From: Natrinema salsiterrestre
GTDB lineage: Archaea > Halobacteriota > Halobacteria > Halobacteriales > Natrialbaceae
Direction of reading: 5' to 3'
Assembly: GCF_029502005.1 (NCBI RefSeq)
Contig: NZ_JAMQOT010000001.1
Location: 806,001 to 870,000, forward strand
Length of the DNA stretch: 64,000 nt
Below the pieces are notes generated by a model. That model saw only the letters and a program-made list of their open reading frames with translations. It did no database searches and was not told where the DNA came from. Below are positions 26,356 to 34,563 of this stretch, in pieces (the stretch's first letter is position 1; each line of letters opens with the position of its first letter). Position numbers and translations under genes: made by a program.

Positions 26356-27378
26356 TCAGCGCTGTGGCGGCTCGAACTCCGTCAGCTCCGGCCGGGAATC
26401 GCCGTCCACGTCGCTCGTGGCGGTCTGATACCGCCGGCGGTAGCGGGAGATCTTGCGGTAGAGATAGAAGCCGATCGCTGCGTCGTAGAGGACGACGTAG
26501 CAGACGAACGCGATGCCGTATCCGACGGGAAGGACCTCGGTAAGGATACCGGGGGCGATCCCGACGGTGACGTTGTAGGTGCCGTGGACGAAGGCAGCGA
26601 CGAGCAGCCCCTTGATGACGATCGGGCCGGCGTACTCGCGGTTGAATTTGGCGAGTCCGAGGTAGTAGCCCGCGATCGCCGAGTAGATCACGTGACCGGG
26701 TCCGGCCAGCGCTCGGACCGTCGCGATCCCGCCGGCGGTGACGAACACGCCCGCTTCCGGATCCGCCTCGCCGACGACCCGGCTGATGTAGATCGCGTTC
26801 TCGATGGCGGCGAACCCGAGCCCGGCGACGGCCCCGTAGACCGCGCCGTCGATGACGGCGTTGAAGCTCGTGCTCCGGTAGGCGAATACCCGGACGGCGA
26901 GCAGCTTCACCGTCTCCTCGACGGGGCCCACGATGAGGTAGAAAAAGAGGAGACTCCCGACGAATCCGGCACCGAATATCGGCCGCGTCACGGAATTGAC
27001 GACCGCGGCGAACGTCGCGAACAGGATCGCCAGCAGGAAGGTCGCGACGAGCAACCGAAGCGGCTCGCTCGTCGTGATATCGGCGTACCAGATGTACGCC
27101 GCGAGCAATCCCGCGGGAACCACCGAGAGCGCGAAGAAGACGGCGAGGAACGGATCCTCGCGGACGAGTGTCGCGGGCGAGATCAGCAACGAGAGCGTGA
27201 TCGCGATCGTAATCAACAGGACGATCCCCCGAAAGCCGTAGCTCGCGGCGTTGTAGATCGTGTACGCGAACAGATCCACGATCGATCGGGGTTCCCACGT
27301 CGAGACGTCGTAGAGGTCAGTCGACCCATCGCCGGTTCGCTCCTCGGCCCGTTCGACCGGGTCGCGCCTTCGCTGCAT
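26356..27378 (-). CDS. PrsW-family intramembrane metalloprotease
   Basis: 340 residues from MQRRRDPVER at 27378, with about eight membrane segments. The protease motifs are all present: GPVEETVKLLAV, GFAAIENAIYIS, GPGHVIYSAIAGYYLG and VHGTYN. Such proteins cleave membrane-bound regulators; in haloarchaea the targets are unknown. A basic soluble tail ends the protein (SRYRRRYQTATSD). Divergent from the FNT gene. Confidence 0.9.
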   Translation of the reverse strand: MQRRRDPVERAEERTGDGSTDLYDVSTWEPRSIVDLFAYTIYNAASYGFRGIVLLITIAITLSLLISPATLVREDPFLAVFFALSVVPAGLLAAYIWYADITTSEPLRLLVATFLLAILFATFAAVVNSVTRPIFGAGFVGSLLFFYLIVGPVEETVKLLAVRVFAYRSTSFNAVIDGAVYGAVAGLGFAAIENAIYISRVVGEADPEAGVFVTAGGIATVRALAGPGHVIYSAIAGYYLGLAKFNREYAGPIVIKGLLVAAFVHGTYNVTVGIAPGILTEVLPVGYGIAFVCYVVLYDAAIGFYLYRKISRYRRRYQTATSDVDGDSRPELTEFEPPQR

Positions 27379-27547
27379 GGTCACATGTATACGCGCCCGC
27401 CCGGTATAGGTTCCCCATCCGGCGACTCGGTCGGGCCGTTCGTGCCGGTCGAGCGCAACACGTTTTTTCCACCCTTGCTCCGTAGGTCCCGTATGATCGG
27501 GTCCGAGAACCGAACGCTCGAGATCGCGGACGACGGACAAACGTAAC

Positions 27548-28357
27548 ATGGGCGAATCAGATCCAAAACCACCGATTTCCGGCGATCAGACCCCCGCGCC
27601 GGACATCCTCGAGTCGCTCATCGAATCCGGGCTCCACGAGATAGAACGGGAACCGACCGGGCTCTTGCTATCGGGATTTTCGGCGGGTCTCGACATCGGC
27701 TTCGGGCCGCTACTGATGGCAGTGTTGCTCACGCTCTCGGAGGGCGGCTACGGTGACCTCGGCACGGAGCTGTTACTGGCGAGCGCCTACGCCGTGGGAT
27801 TCATCTTCGTCATCATCGCGCGCTCGGAGCTGTTCACCGAACACACGACCCTCGCCGTGATGCCGGTACTCGACGGCCGCGCGTCCGCGAGCAACCTGGT
27901 TCGCGTCTGGGGGCTGGTCTGGATCAGTAACATCGTCGGCGGTGCCGTGTTCACCGCGTTCATCGTGACGCTGATGCCCAATCTCGGGGTCGCCGCGCCG
28001 GAGGCGTTCGGGACGATCGCCCACAAGCTGGTCGATCACGACCTCAGGTGGCTGTTCGTCGCCGCCATCCTCGCGGGGTGGCTCATGGGGCTGTTGGCGT
28101 GGCTGATCACCGCGGCACAGGAGACGACGAGCCGGTTGCTCATCATCTGGCTCGTGACCGCCTCGATCGGCATCCTCCACCTGCCACACTCGATCGCGGG
28201 GAACGTCGAGGTACTGTTCGGCGTGTTCGTCTCGCCTACCGTGTCGGTACTCGATTACGTGAAATTCCTCACGCTGGCGACCGCCGGCAACGCCGTCGGT
28301 GGCGTCGTCTTCGTCGGCCTGCTGAAATACGGACACGTCGTTCGCGGCGGCGGCTGA
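27548..28357 (+). CDS. Formate/nitrite-transporter (FNT) family channel
   Basis: 269 residues with the six-helix FNT layout: GLLLSGFSAGLDIGFGPLLMAV, LLLASAYAVGFIFVIIARSELFTEHTTLAVMPVL, VRVWGLVWISNIVGGAVFTAFIV, WLMGLLAWLITAA, LLIIWLVTASIGILHLPHSIAG and TLATAGNAVGGVVFVGLLKYG. ARSELFTEHT and AGNAVGG are hallmarks. Substrate is probably a small anion, not resolved by sequence. Confidence 0.92.
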   Translation: MGESDPKPPISGDQTPAPDILESLIESGLHEIEREPTGLLLSGFSAGLDIGFGPLLMAVLLTLSEGGYGDLGTELLLASAYAVGFIFVIIARSELFTEHTTLAVMPVLDGRASASNLVRVWGLVWISNIVGGAVFTAFIVTLMPNLGVAAPEAFGTIAHKLVDHDLRWLFVAAILAGWLMGLLAWLITAAQETTSRLLIIWLVTASIGILHLPHSIAGNVEVLFGVFVSPTVSVLDYVKFLTLATAGNAVGGVVFVGLLKYGHVVRGGG

Positions 28358-28430
28358 CTGCGAGTCGACTGCCCGGAGCGGCCAGCGGGAACTCGGAATT
28401 ATCAAACGTCTCCCGGCCCAACCGGCGCGT

Positions 28431-28808
28431 ATGCACTTCGACCAGCGAACCCAGCGGGCGCTTCGCGACGTCGGCCTCGAGACCGACGACCTCCGGGCAG
28501 CCTCGGACGCAGTCGTCGAGGCCGTCGCCGAGGACGCGGCGGCGCTCGAGGCCTTCTTCGACGAGCACGACACCGTCTACTCCGACATGGACATGGCACA
28601 TTCGAGTTCGGAGTACCCGGAACACGACGTCGACTACGCCGATCTCACGACCCACGCCGACGAGATGCGAGGATGGCTGCGCTTCGAGACGTGGGGCGTC
28701 TACGTCGAGGATGGCCGCATTCTCGACGAAGGACACGTCGAACTGACGCTCGGGCCGACGATCGACGACCGGGTGCGCTTCGCCGCCGACCGCGAAGTCC
28801 TGCGATGA
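28431..28808 (+). CDS. Hypothetical protein in an operon with the FAU-1 homologue
   Basis: 125 residues from ATG 28431; MHFDQRTQRALRDVGLETDDLRAA, then DEHDTVYSDMDMAHSSSEYPEHDVDYADLTTHADEMRGWLRFETWGVYVEDGRIL. Short, acidic, no transmembrane part. Its stop TGA overlaps the ATG of the next gene (ATGA), so it is co-translated with the RNA-binding protein. Function unknown; an accessory RNA role is only inferred from context. Confidence 0.8.
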   Translation: MHFDQRTQRALRDVGLETDDLRAASDAVVEAVAEDAAALEAFFDEHDTVYSDMDMAHSSSEYPEHDVDYADLTTHADEMRGWLRFETWGVYVEDGRILDEGHVELTLGPTIDDRVRFAADREVLR

Positions 28809-30244
28809 CGACGGCTCGAGTCCGCGGCATCTACACGACGGCACTCACGCAGCTACTGAGCGAGGCCGGCTGCGAGATCGTGCAGGCCTCCGAGCCGATC
28901 CGGGAGCGCTTCGAGCAATCGTTCGACGCCGCGCCGGCCGACGTGACGCTGGAGACGACCCGCGACCGGCAGGGGGTCGAACTCTCGGGCGACGGAGACG
29001 CGGTCGAGACGGTCGCCGGCGAACTCGCCGGCCTCGCGATCGATAGCTTCCGCTGGGCGGACGACGTTCCTCGCGGCGCGGTCTTCGACGCGGACGTTCT
29101 CGAGGCGGGCGGCGGCAGCGGCGCGGTCGTCGACCTCGGCGACGGACGGCGCGGGTACCTCAACTACGACGACGCCGACGGGTACGTCGACGCCGGCGAC
29201 CGGTACCGAGTACAGGTCCACGAACCCGCCCCGTCGTGGGACGACGACCGGCCGCGCGTCCGGCCGACGATCGAGATCCAGGGCGGGCTCTGTACGCTCT
29301 CGCAGGACCGGACCGGCGTCTCCGCGGCGCTTCGCGGTACGCGGGGCGAGGAACTGGTCGGCATGACCGACCTGCTCTCCGTCGAGGCACCCGACGGGTG
29401 GGGCGTTCGGTGGCAGCACGCGGCCGCCGACGCCGACCTCGAGGCGATGGGCGCGGCGCTCGAGGCCGCCGTCGATCGAGCGCGGGCGCTCGAGGACGCC
29501 CTCGCCGACGCGCCGGACGACCCCGGCGAACCGGGGCTGCTCGCCGCGCCCCGGCGAACCGAGTGGTGCTGGTTCGGCCGCGAGACCCGGTTCGCGCTGG
29601 ACGGCGTTCGACGGCGCGTGGAGACGACGATGCCGGGCCACCACCGGACGAAGGCGGCCGATCGGGCCGCGAGCCCGGCGGTCGACTTCGCCGAGGCCGT
29701 CTACGGCTCGGTCGGTGCGGGTGCCGACAGCGACGACGGCGCGTTTCCCTTCGCCGCAGTCGCACACCAGTTCGGCCCCACCAGCGGCGACCGCCTCGAG
29801 ATCGGCCACGGCAAACCCGACGGGCGACTCGTCTCGCTCGGTCGCGGTGAGATCACCGACTGGGACCCCGAGGGGAAGGTCACCCTCGAGCGCTCGATGA
29901 GCGCCGGCGGGAGCTACGACGCGCTCGGCGCGCCGAAGGAGTCCGGTGACGTCGCCGTGACGAAGTTCCGCGAGGGGCGCTGGTGGTATCCGACGACGTA
30001 CAAGGACGCGAGCGGCGCGGCGAAGGGAACGTACGTCAACGTCTGTACGCCGGTCGAACTCTTCCCGGACACTGCGCGCTACGTCGACCTCTACGTCGAC
30101 GTCATCCGGCGGGGCGACGGAACGGTAGAGATCGTCGACGCGGACGAACTCGAGGACGCCGTCGACGACGGGCTGGTCGCCGAGGACCTGGCCGAGAAAG
30201 CGATGGACGTTGCGGAGGCCGTCGAGCGCGCCCTCTCGAAGTAG
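28805..30244 (+). CDS. FAU-1/AU-1-like RNA-binding protein, RNase E/G-related, DUF402 domain
   Basis: 479 residues. MTTARVRGIYTTALTQLL opens an RNase E/G-like N-terminal part with an S1-type stretch (RGAVFDADVLEAGGGSGAVVDLGDGRRGYLNY). The C-terminal DUF402 portion holds GGSYDALGAPKESGDVAVTKFREGRWWYPTTYKD and CTPVELFPDTARYVDLYVDVIRR. Archaeal AU-1 proteins bind AU-rich RNA and have reported nuclease activity. Co-translated with the small gene before it. Confidence 0.9.
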   Translation: MTTARVRGIYTTALTQLLSEAGCEIVQASEPIRERFEQSFDAAPADVTLETTRDRQGVELSGDGDAVETVAGELAGLAIDSFRWADDVPRGAVFDADVLEAGGGSGAVVDLGDGRRGYLNYDDADGYVDAGDRYRVQVHEPAPSWDDDRPRVRPTIEIQGGLCTLSQDRTGVSAALRGTRGEELVGMTDLLSVEAPDGWGVRWQHAAADADLEAMGAALEAAVDRARALEDALADAPDDPGEPGLLAAPRRTEWCWFGRETRFALDGVRRRVETTMPGHHRTKAADRAASPAVDFAEAVYGSVGAGADSDDGAFPFAAVAHQFGPTSGDRLEIGHGKPDGRLVSLGRGEITDWDPEGKVTLERSMSAGGSYDALGAPKESGDVAVTKFREGRWWYPTTYKDASGAAKGTYVNVCTPVELFPDTARYVDLYVDVIRRGDGTVEIVDADELEDAVDDGLVAEDLAEKAMDVAEAVERALSK

Positions 30245-30253
30245 AGTGGGTCG

Positions 30254-30448
30254 CTACGAGCGCTCGTCTTCGAGTTCCTCGACGCGTCGCTCGAGTTCCC
30301 TCACCCGCTCATCGTCACCGCTTCCAGCGAACAGTTCGTATATGCTGACGATAATCGCTATCGGAACCGCGAAAAAAACGGCGAGTATGACGAAGAATAC
30401 GAGCAGTTCGGGAGGACCCATTCCGCCGGGAACGAACAAGTAGCTCAC
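30254..30448 (-). CDS. Small single-TM protein with charged helical tail
   Basis: 64 residues from GTG 30448, or 55 from ATG 30421. One membrane helix (PPELLVFFVILAVFFAVPIAIIVSIYELF) followed by DDERVRELERRVEELEDERS, a likely coiled coil. The opening LFVPGGMGPPELL is shared by many small haloarchaeal TatA-like membrane proteins as I remember them. Two TATA-like sequences upstream could serve either start. Confidence 0.65.
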   Translation of the reverse strand: MSYLFVPGGMGPPELLVFFVILAVFFAVPIAIIVSIYELFAGSGDDERVRELERRVEELEDERS

Positions 30449-30628
30449 GAATATTATACTGTATTGTATCTATATGTATTTTACCGATTCCTCGTTCGAA
30501 TATTCGTCCGTGTCTACTCACTCTCTCTACCGGACGACAGATGAACGAACCGACTGCATCCTCTATCATTCGTGAATAGCGTGATCGAACAGCACCGGAC
30601 GGACAGACGAGCGTCGGCAGTTGTGATC

Positions 30629-30883
30629 TCACTCCGACCGGTTATCCGGCGTGTGGACCTCGTCGTCGAGAACGACCTCGAGACGCCCGTCGTCGATCAG
30701 TCGCTCGATCTGGCCGTGCGTGAAGGTACCGTCGCAGTCCGTTCCGATGAACGCGACGTGGCGGTCGGTTCGCTCGACGACGGTAGCCAGCGAGGTCCCG
30801 GTTCGATAGTGGTAGCGAACGGTCGTCCCGGGATGGAGCGCCGCCGCAGTGACGGTGAGACGGGTCCGGCGGTGAAGGGTCAT
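30629..30883 (-). CDS. Small hypothetical basic/acidic protein
   Basis: 84 residues: MTLHRRTRLTVTAAALHPGT then VRYHYRTGTSLATVVERTDRHVAFIGTDCDGTFTHGQIERLIDDGRL. Mixed charge, probably a small beta-rich fold; no family recognised. It is the best minus-strand ORF here but could be spurious. Confidence 0.5.
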   Translation of the reverse strand: MTLHRRTRLTVTAAALHPGTTVRYHYRTGTSLATVVERTDRHVAFIGTDCDGTFTHGQIERLIDDGRLEVVLDDEVHTPDNRSE

Positions 30884-31095
30884 ACCCGGAGACGCGCTGA
30901 CCGTCGCATAGCTCTTCTGGCCGACGGCTCGCGCTGTGTGCTGGTCTCAGCTGTGCCCCGTATCCGGGGTCGAGTCGCTGCTCGAGACTCGAGAGCGCGA
31001 CTGGTCGTCGCCACGATACACGAACCGGTGGATAGCCGTATCAGAAGCGCCGGTAGGTGCGAGATCGGTCGGGAAACGCACTGCCGTCGGCTCCG

Positions 31096-31263
31096 CTATA
31101 CGGGATCTGCGTGTTCCGCCTGCGATGGAGCGCTCGTGAAGTGGTCCTCGGCTACCGACCGTCCGCAAACGGGACAGCCGTTCGCCAGCGTCGCCTCGCG
31201 CATCGGTTCGGTTACCGTGATCTCTCGACGACAGTCCGGGCAGGTGAATTCGTACGGTTTCAT
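31096..31263 (-). CDS. Small zinc-ribbon protein, DUF7560-like
   Basis: 55 residues from MKPYEFTCPDCRREITVTEP; the longer ORF upstream is not coding-like. Two CxxC knuckles (CPDC and CPVC) about 20 residues apart make a zinc ribbon. It closely recalls a small haloarchaeal family (YEFTCPEC ... MREAxLANGCPVC). Likely a nucleic-acid or protein-binding micro-protein. Confidence 0.8.
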   Translation of the reverse strand: MKPYEFTCPDCRREITVTEPMREATLANGCPVCGRSVAEDHFTSAPSQAEHADPV

Positions 31264-31533
31264 GGTGGGGTTCGGGTTCGTTCGGGTGCTCGCCGGCTCA
31301 CTGTCGTCCTCCGTCGGCGCGGTGAACTCGCCGAACAGTCTCGGCGAATTCCGCGACGGGATCCAGCCGACGATAGAACCGTTCGGTCCGCTTCCCGTTA
31401 GGGGGACGACCCAGATATAGAGGACGTATATATAGGCGACCATCGCGCTCGTCCGGCTCACTCCCCCGCAGTGCTCTCGCAGGTTGCGAAATACAGGTCA
31501 ATCGTTAAGCAGTGGTAACTGCTAGCAATACAA

Positions 31534-31803
31534 ATGAGCACGTTAAACGACGAGATGTCCGACGTTCAGTCGGAGGTCGAAGACGTGCGAGCGCGACTCA
31601 GGGACGAGGTTCCGGAGTTCTTCGAGTTCGACGTCACCGTCGGAAACATCACGTACAACGCCGACAGCAACAGCGTCTCCGTCACCGTCGAACCGAGCTC
31701 CGGAGCGCGCGAACAGCTCTCGGACCGGCTCGGCGGCGTGAACGTGAAGACGGACGGGAAACTGGGGTTCGAGTTCAGGTTCGCGGACTCCGAAGCGGAG
31801 TGA
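31534..31803 (+). CDS. Small acidic hypothetical protein
   Basis: 89 residues from ATG 31534: MSTLNDEMSDVQSEVEDVRA, a likely coiled coil, then FFEFDVTVGNITYNADSNSVSVTVEPSSGAREQLSDRLGGV. Looks like a helix plus beta-sheet unit of unknown function; strongly haloarchaeal codon use and composition. Confidence 0.65.
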   Translation: MSTLNDEMSDVQSEVEDVRARLRDEVPEFFEFDVTVGNITYNADSNSVSVTVEPSSGAREQLSDRLGGVNVKTDGKLGFEFRFADSEAE

Positions 31804-31837
31804 GCCGCTCACCTCGGTCTGCTCGAGCCCGGTCCGA

Positions 31838-32944
31838 TCAGTCCGCGGCGAGCTTGTCGAGTCCGGCCGATTCGATGTCGTCGCCGTCGACGGACGAGCG
31901 CAGCGCGTCCATCCCGTCGTCGCGGTCGATGCCGAAATTGGTCTCGTAGAGCTCCGCAACGCGGGTCATCTCCTCGTCGGAGAGCTTCGGGACGTCGCTG
32001 GCGGCCGTCCACTCGTCGATGTCGCCTTTCGTGCGGAAGGTCGGCGTCACGGTCGCGACGGACTCGTGGCTCAGGAGCCACGCGATCGACGCCTGTCCCA
32101 TCGTACGCTCGCCGTCTCGCTCTCGCGAGCCTCGCTCGCTCGAGGTAGCCGCGGAGCGTGGCTCCGCGCGCTCCAAAAAGCGCAATTTTTCGAGTTTCTC
32201 CCAGCCGGTCTCGTACCACTCTTCGGGACGGAACCCGCGGTGGTCGCCCTCCCCGAGTTCGGTGTCGGGGGTGACTTGCTCGTTGAGGATTCCCGAGGAG
32301 TGCGGGACGCGGGGAATGAGGCTGGTCGACGAACCCGTTCGCTCGATCGTCTCGAGGAAGTGGTTCCCGACCTCCTGCTCGAGCATGTTCCAGACCAGTT
32401 GCACGGAGTCGAACTCCTCCTCGATCGCGAGGTCGCCCTCTGCGAGCCAGCCGATCGACGGACCGAGCGCGAGGCCGGTCGCGTCGATCGTCCCCTCCTC
32501 CTCGAGCTCGTCCAGCAACTCGAGCACGTCGGGAGTGATCTCGTCGACGTCGGCGTTATGAAGCTGCAGGACGTCGATCGAGTCGACGTCGAGGCGCTCG
32601 AGGCTCTTCTCGACGGCGTCTCGGAGATATTCCGGGTCCATCTCCTTGGGGAGTTCGCCGTGGCCGGCCTGCGGGTTGTTGTAGAAATCGTAGCCGACCT
32701 TGGTCGCGATGGTGACTTCGTCGCGGACGTCGGCCAGCGCCCGCCCGAGCAGTTCTTCGCTGTCGCCGTGACCGTAGACGTCGCCCGTGTCGAAGTAGGT
32801 GATCCCCTGATCGACGGCGTACTGGACCATCTCGATGGCGTCGTCCGCCGACCGGTCGCCCCACCAGTCGGTGCCGACGACCCACGCGCCGAAGCCGACC
32901 TCGCTGACCTCGACGCCCGAGTCGCCCAGTTCGCTGTGTTGCAT
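31838..32944 (-). CDS. Aldo/keto reductase with an in-frame low-complexity insertion
   Basis: 368 residues from MQHSELGDSG at 32944. Catalytic residues are present: Asp and Tyr in YFDTGDVYGHGDSEE, Lys in IATKVGYD, His in VLQLHNAD. NADP reductase of unknown substrate. Between WEKLEKLRFLERAE and TMGQASIAWLL about 20 extra residues (PRSAATSSERGSRERDGER) are encoded by palindromic DNA (GGAGCGTGGCTCC near 32154). The insertion does not break the frame. Confidence 0.88.
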   Translation of the reverse strand: MQHSELGDSGVEVSEVGFGAWVVGTDWWGDRSADDAIEMVQYAVDQGITYFDTGDVYGHGDSEELLGRALADVRDEVTIATKVGYDFYNNPQAGHGELPKEMDPEYLRDAVEKSLERLDVDSIDVLQLHNADVDEITPDVLELLDELEEEGTIDATGLALGPSIGWLAEGDLAIEEEFDSVQLVWNMLEQEVGNHFLETIERTGSSTSLIPRVPHSSGILNEQVTPDTELGEGDHRGFRPEEWYETGWEKLEKLRFLERAEPRSAATSSERGSRERDGERTMGQASIAWLLSHESVATVTPTFRTKGDIDEWTAASDVPKLSDEEMTRVAELYETNFGIDRDDGMDALRSSVDGDDIESAGLDKLAAD

Positions 32945-33072
32945 ATCGACCCCTTCGTAGCGGGGGAACTTATGGCGTGCGGAACGCTCGAGCGGCCGGT
33001 CCGAACGAGTTCGGGATCGCGCCGACCGGTCCGAGTCGAACCGTTCTTGGGGTGTGGCTGACACGTATCCGT

Positions 33073-33282
33073 ATGGCGGATCCCCGTTCCCGAAACCACA
33101 GCCGGTTCCTGCTGGTCGTCCTCCTCGCCGTCGTCGTGCTCGGGGCCTGGGCGACGCGGTTCCTCGAGACGCCCGTCAACCGCGTCACGGTCGGAACCGT
33201 CGTCGCCGGCGCGCTGCTCGTAGTCGGCGCACTCGCGTTGCCCGCACTCATTCTCTCGACCTGGCAGTCCGAGCGCGAGTGA
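33073..33282 (+). CDS. Small two-TM membrane protein
   Basis: 69 residues from ATG 33073: FLLVVLLAVVVLGAWATRFL and VGTVVAGALLVVGALALPALIL are membrane helices. No motif. Divergent from the aldo/keto reductase. Confidence 0.65.
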   Translation: MADPRSRNHSRFLLVVLLAVVVLGAWATRFLETPVNRVTVGTVVAGALLVVGALALPALILSTWQSERE

Positions 33283-33396
33283 GCCGATACCGCGGGTTCG
33301 CCCTCTGGAACCAGGGGTAACCCGCGTGCGAGCGGGTCCGGCAACCCGGAACGCACAACCGAACCCCTATCAACTCGGCGGGCAATACCTCGGGGT

Positions 33397-34293
33397 ATGA
33401 CAAAGCGGTACGTGTCGCTCCCCGAGGAGGCCGAATCGGGGATGCGCGAGTTCATCGACGAGGTCGATCGACGGCTCTCGAGCGACGAGGACACCTGCTC
33501 GGTCGTCGAAGACGTCCTGATCGATCTCTCGGGAGACCGCGAGGCGTACGAACGCTGGCAGAGCGGCGAGTCCGTCTCGCCGGCCGAACGCGTCCGTCTG
33601 CAGAGTTACGATCCCTGCAACACGACCCTCGAGAGCGAATACTACGCCGAGAAAGACGAGGAGAAGTTCCGCCGCTCGAAACACATCCAGTGGCTCTGGC
33701 GGCAGTTCGACAGCCTCCCGATCGCGGACAACGTCGAATTCGCGCTCCGGTTCCGCCGCATGCTCGCGGACCACCTGTTCGAGGACTGCGGGGACGACTG
33801 CCGCTTCTTCAAGGGCATCTCGTTCACCTACGGCCACAACATCACGGTCGGCGACAACACGATCATCCACGACGACGTCCATCTCGACGACCGCGGGAAA
33901 CTCACGATCGGCGACCGGGTCTCGATCTCCGACGGCGTTCACATCTACAGCCACGACCACGACGTCGTCGACCAGACCGAAGTCCGCAACTACCACACCG
34001 TCGTCGAGGACGACGTCCGCCTCACCTACGACGCGATGGTCCGCGCCGGCTGCAAGGTCGGCGAAAACGCCATCGTCGGCGCGCGCGGCATCGTCCAGCA
34101 CGACGTCCCCGCCCACCACATCGCCATCGGGATGCCCGCCAAGAGCGTCAAGATCAAACCCGGCTGGGAAGACGTCGCCACGCCCGTCGACGACGCCGGC
34201 ACCAACCGACAGGACGAGCGCCGTCTCGAGTACGACCTCCCCGACGACCTCGAGGTCTTCGACGAGTTCCAGCGCGATCTCGAGCGGGAGTAA
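33397..34293 (+). CDS. Hexapeptide-repeat acyltransferase, maltose O-acetyltransferase-like
   Basis: 298 residues. About 130 leading residues are helical (a MSxYxx-type adaptor), then a left-handed beta-helix: FTYGHNITVGDNTIIHDDVHLDDRGKLTIGDRVSISDGVHIYSHDHDV, YHTVVEDDVRLTYDAMV, KVGENAIVGARGIVQHDVPAHHIAIGMPAK. His in YSHDHDV and the DVPAHHIAIGMPAK end fit trimeric acyltransferases. Acceptor unknown; no cell-surface sugar genes adjoin it. Confidence 0.85.
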   Translation: MTKRYVSLPEEAESGMREFIDEVDRRLSSDEDTCSVVEDVLIDLSGDREAYERWQSGESVSPAERVRLQSYDPCNTTLESEYYAEKDEEKFRRSKHIQWLWRQFDSLPIADNVEFALRFRRMLADHLFEDCGDDCRFFKGISFTYGHNITVGDNTIIHDDVHLDDRGKLTIGDRVSISDGVHIYSHDHDVVDQTEVRNYHTVVEDDVRLTYDAMVRAGCKVGENAIVGARGIVQHDVPAHHIAIGMPAKSVKIKPGWEDVATPVDDAGTNRQDERRLEYDLPDDLEVFDEFQRDLERE

Positions 34294-34434
34294 CATCGCG
34301 GCGGGCCGCTGCCGATACCGGGTAGCCGGCTACCTGTAACCGTCAGACGGACTGGGTCAGGGCCTCGAGCGACGGCTGCGATCGCAGGCTGTTCGCTATT
34401 TACCGTCCACCGAGTGCGTTGCCGTGGTGAGTGT

Positions 34435-34542
34435 ATGCCGCGTTGTACTACCTGTGAGAGCGCCGTGTCGTACGATTTCGTCCGGGCACACGGTGAGAAC
34501 GGAACCGTAGACTGGTGTCCGCGGTGTCGGAACGACCGATAA
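34435..34542 (+). CDS. 35-residue zinc-finger micro-protein
   Basis: Reads MPRCTTCESAVSYDFVRAHG then ENGTVDWCPRCRNDR, with cysteines 4, 7, 28 and 31 in two CxxC knuckles. Such tiny zinc-finger proteins (DUF7563-like, from memory) are frequent in haloarchaea and often missed. TATA-like CTATTTACC lies about 35 bases upstream. It is convergent with secD, whose stop is 20 bases beyond. Confidence 0.7.
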   Translation: MPRCTTCESAVSYDFVRAHGENGTVDWCPRCRNDR

Positions 34543-34563
34543 AATACTGCTCGGAGCCGCCGG

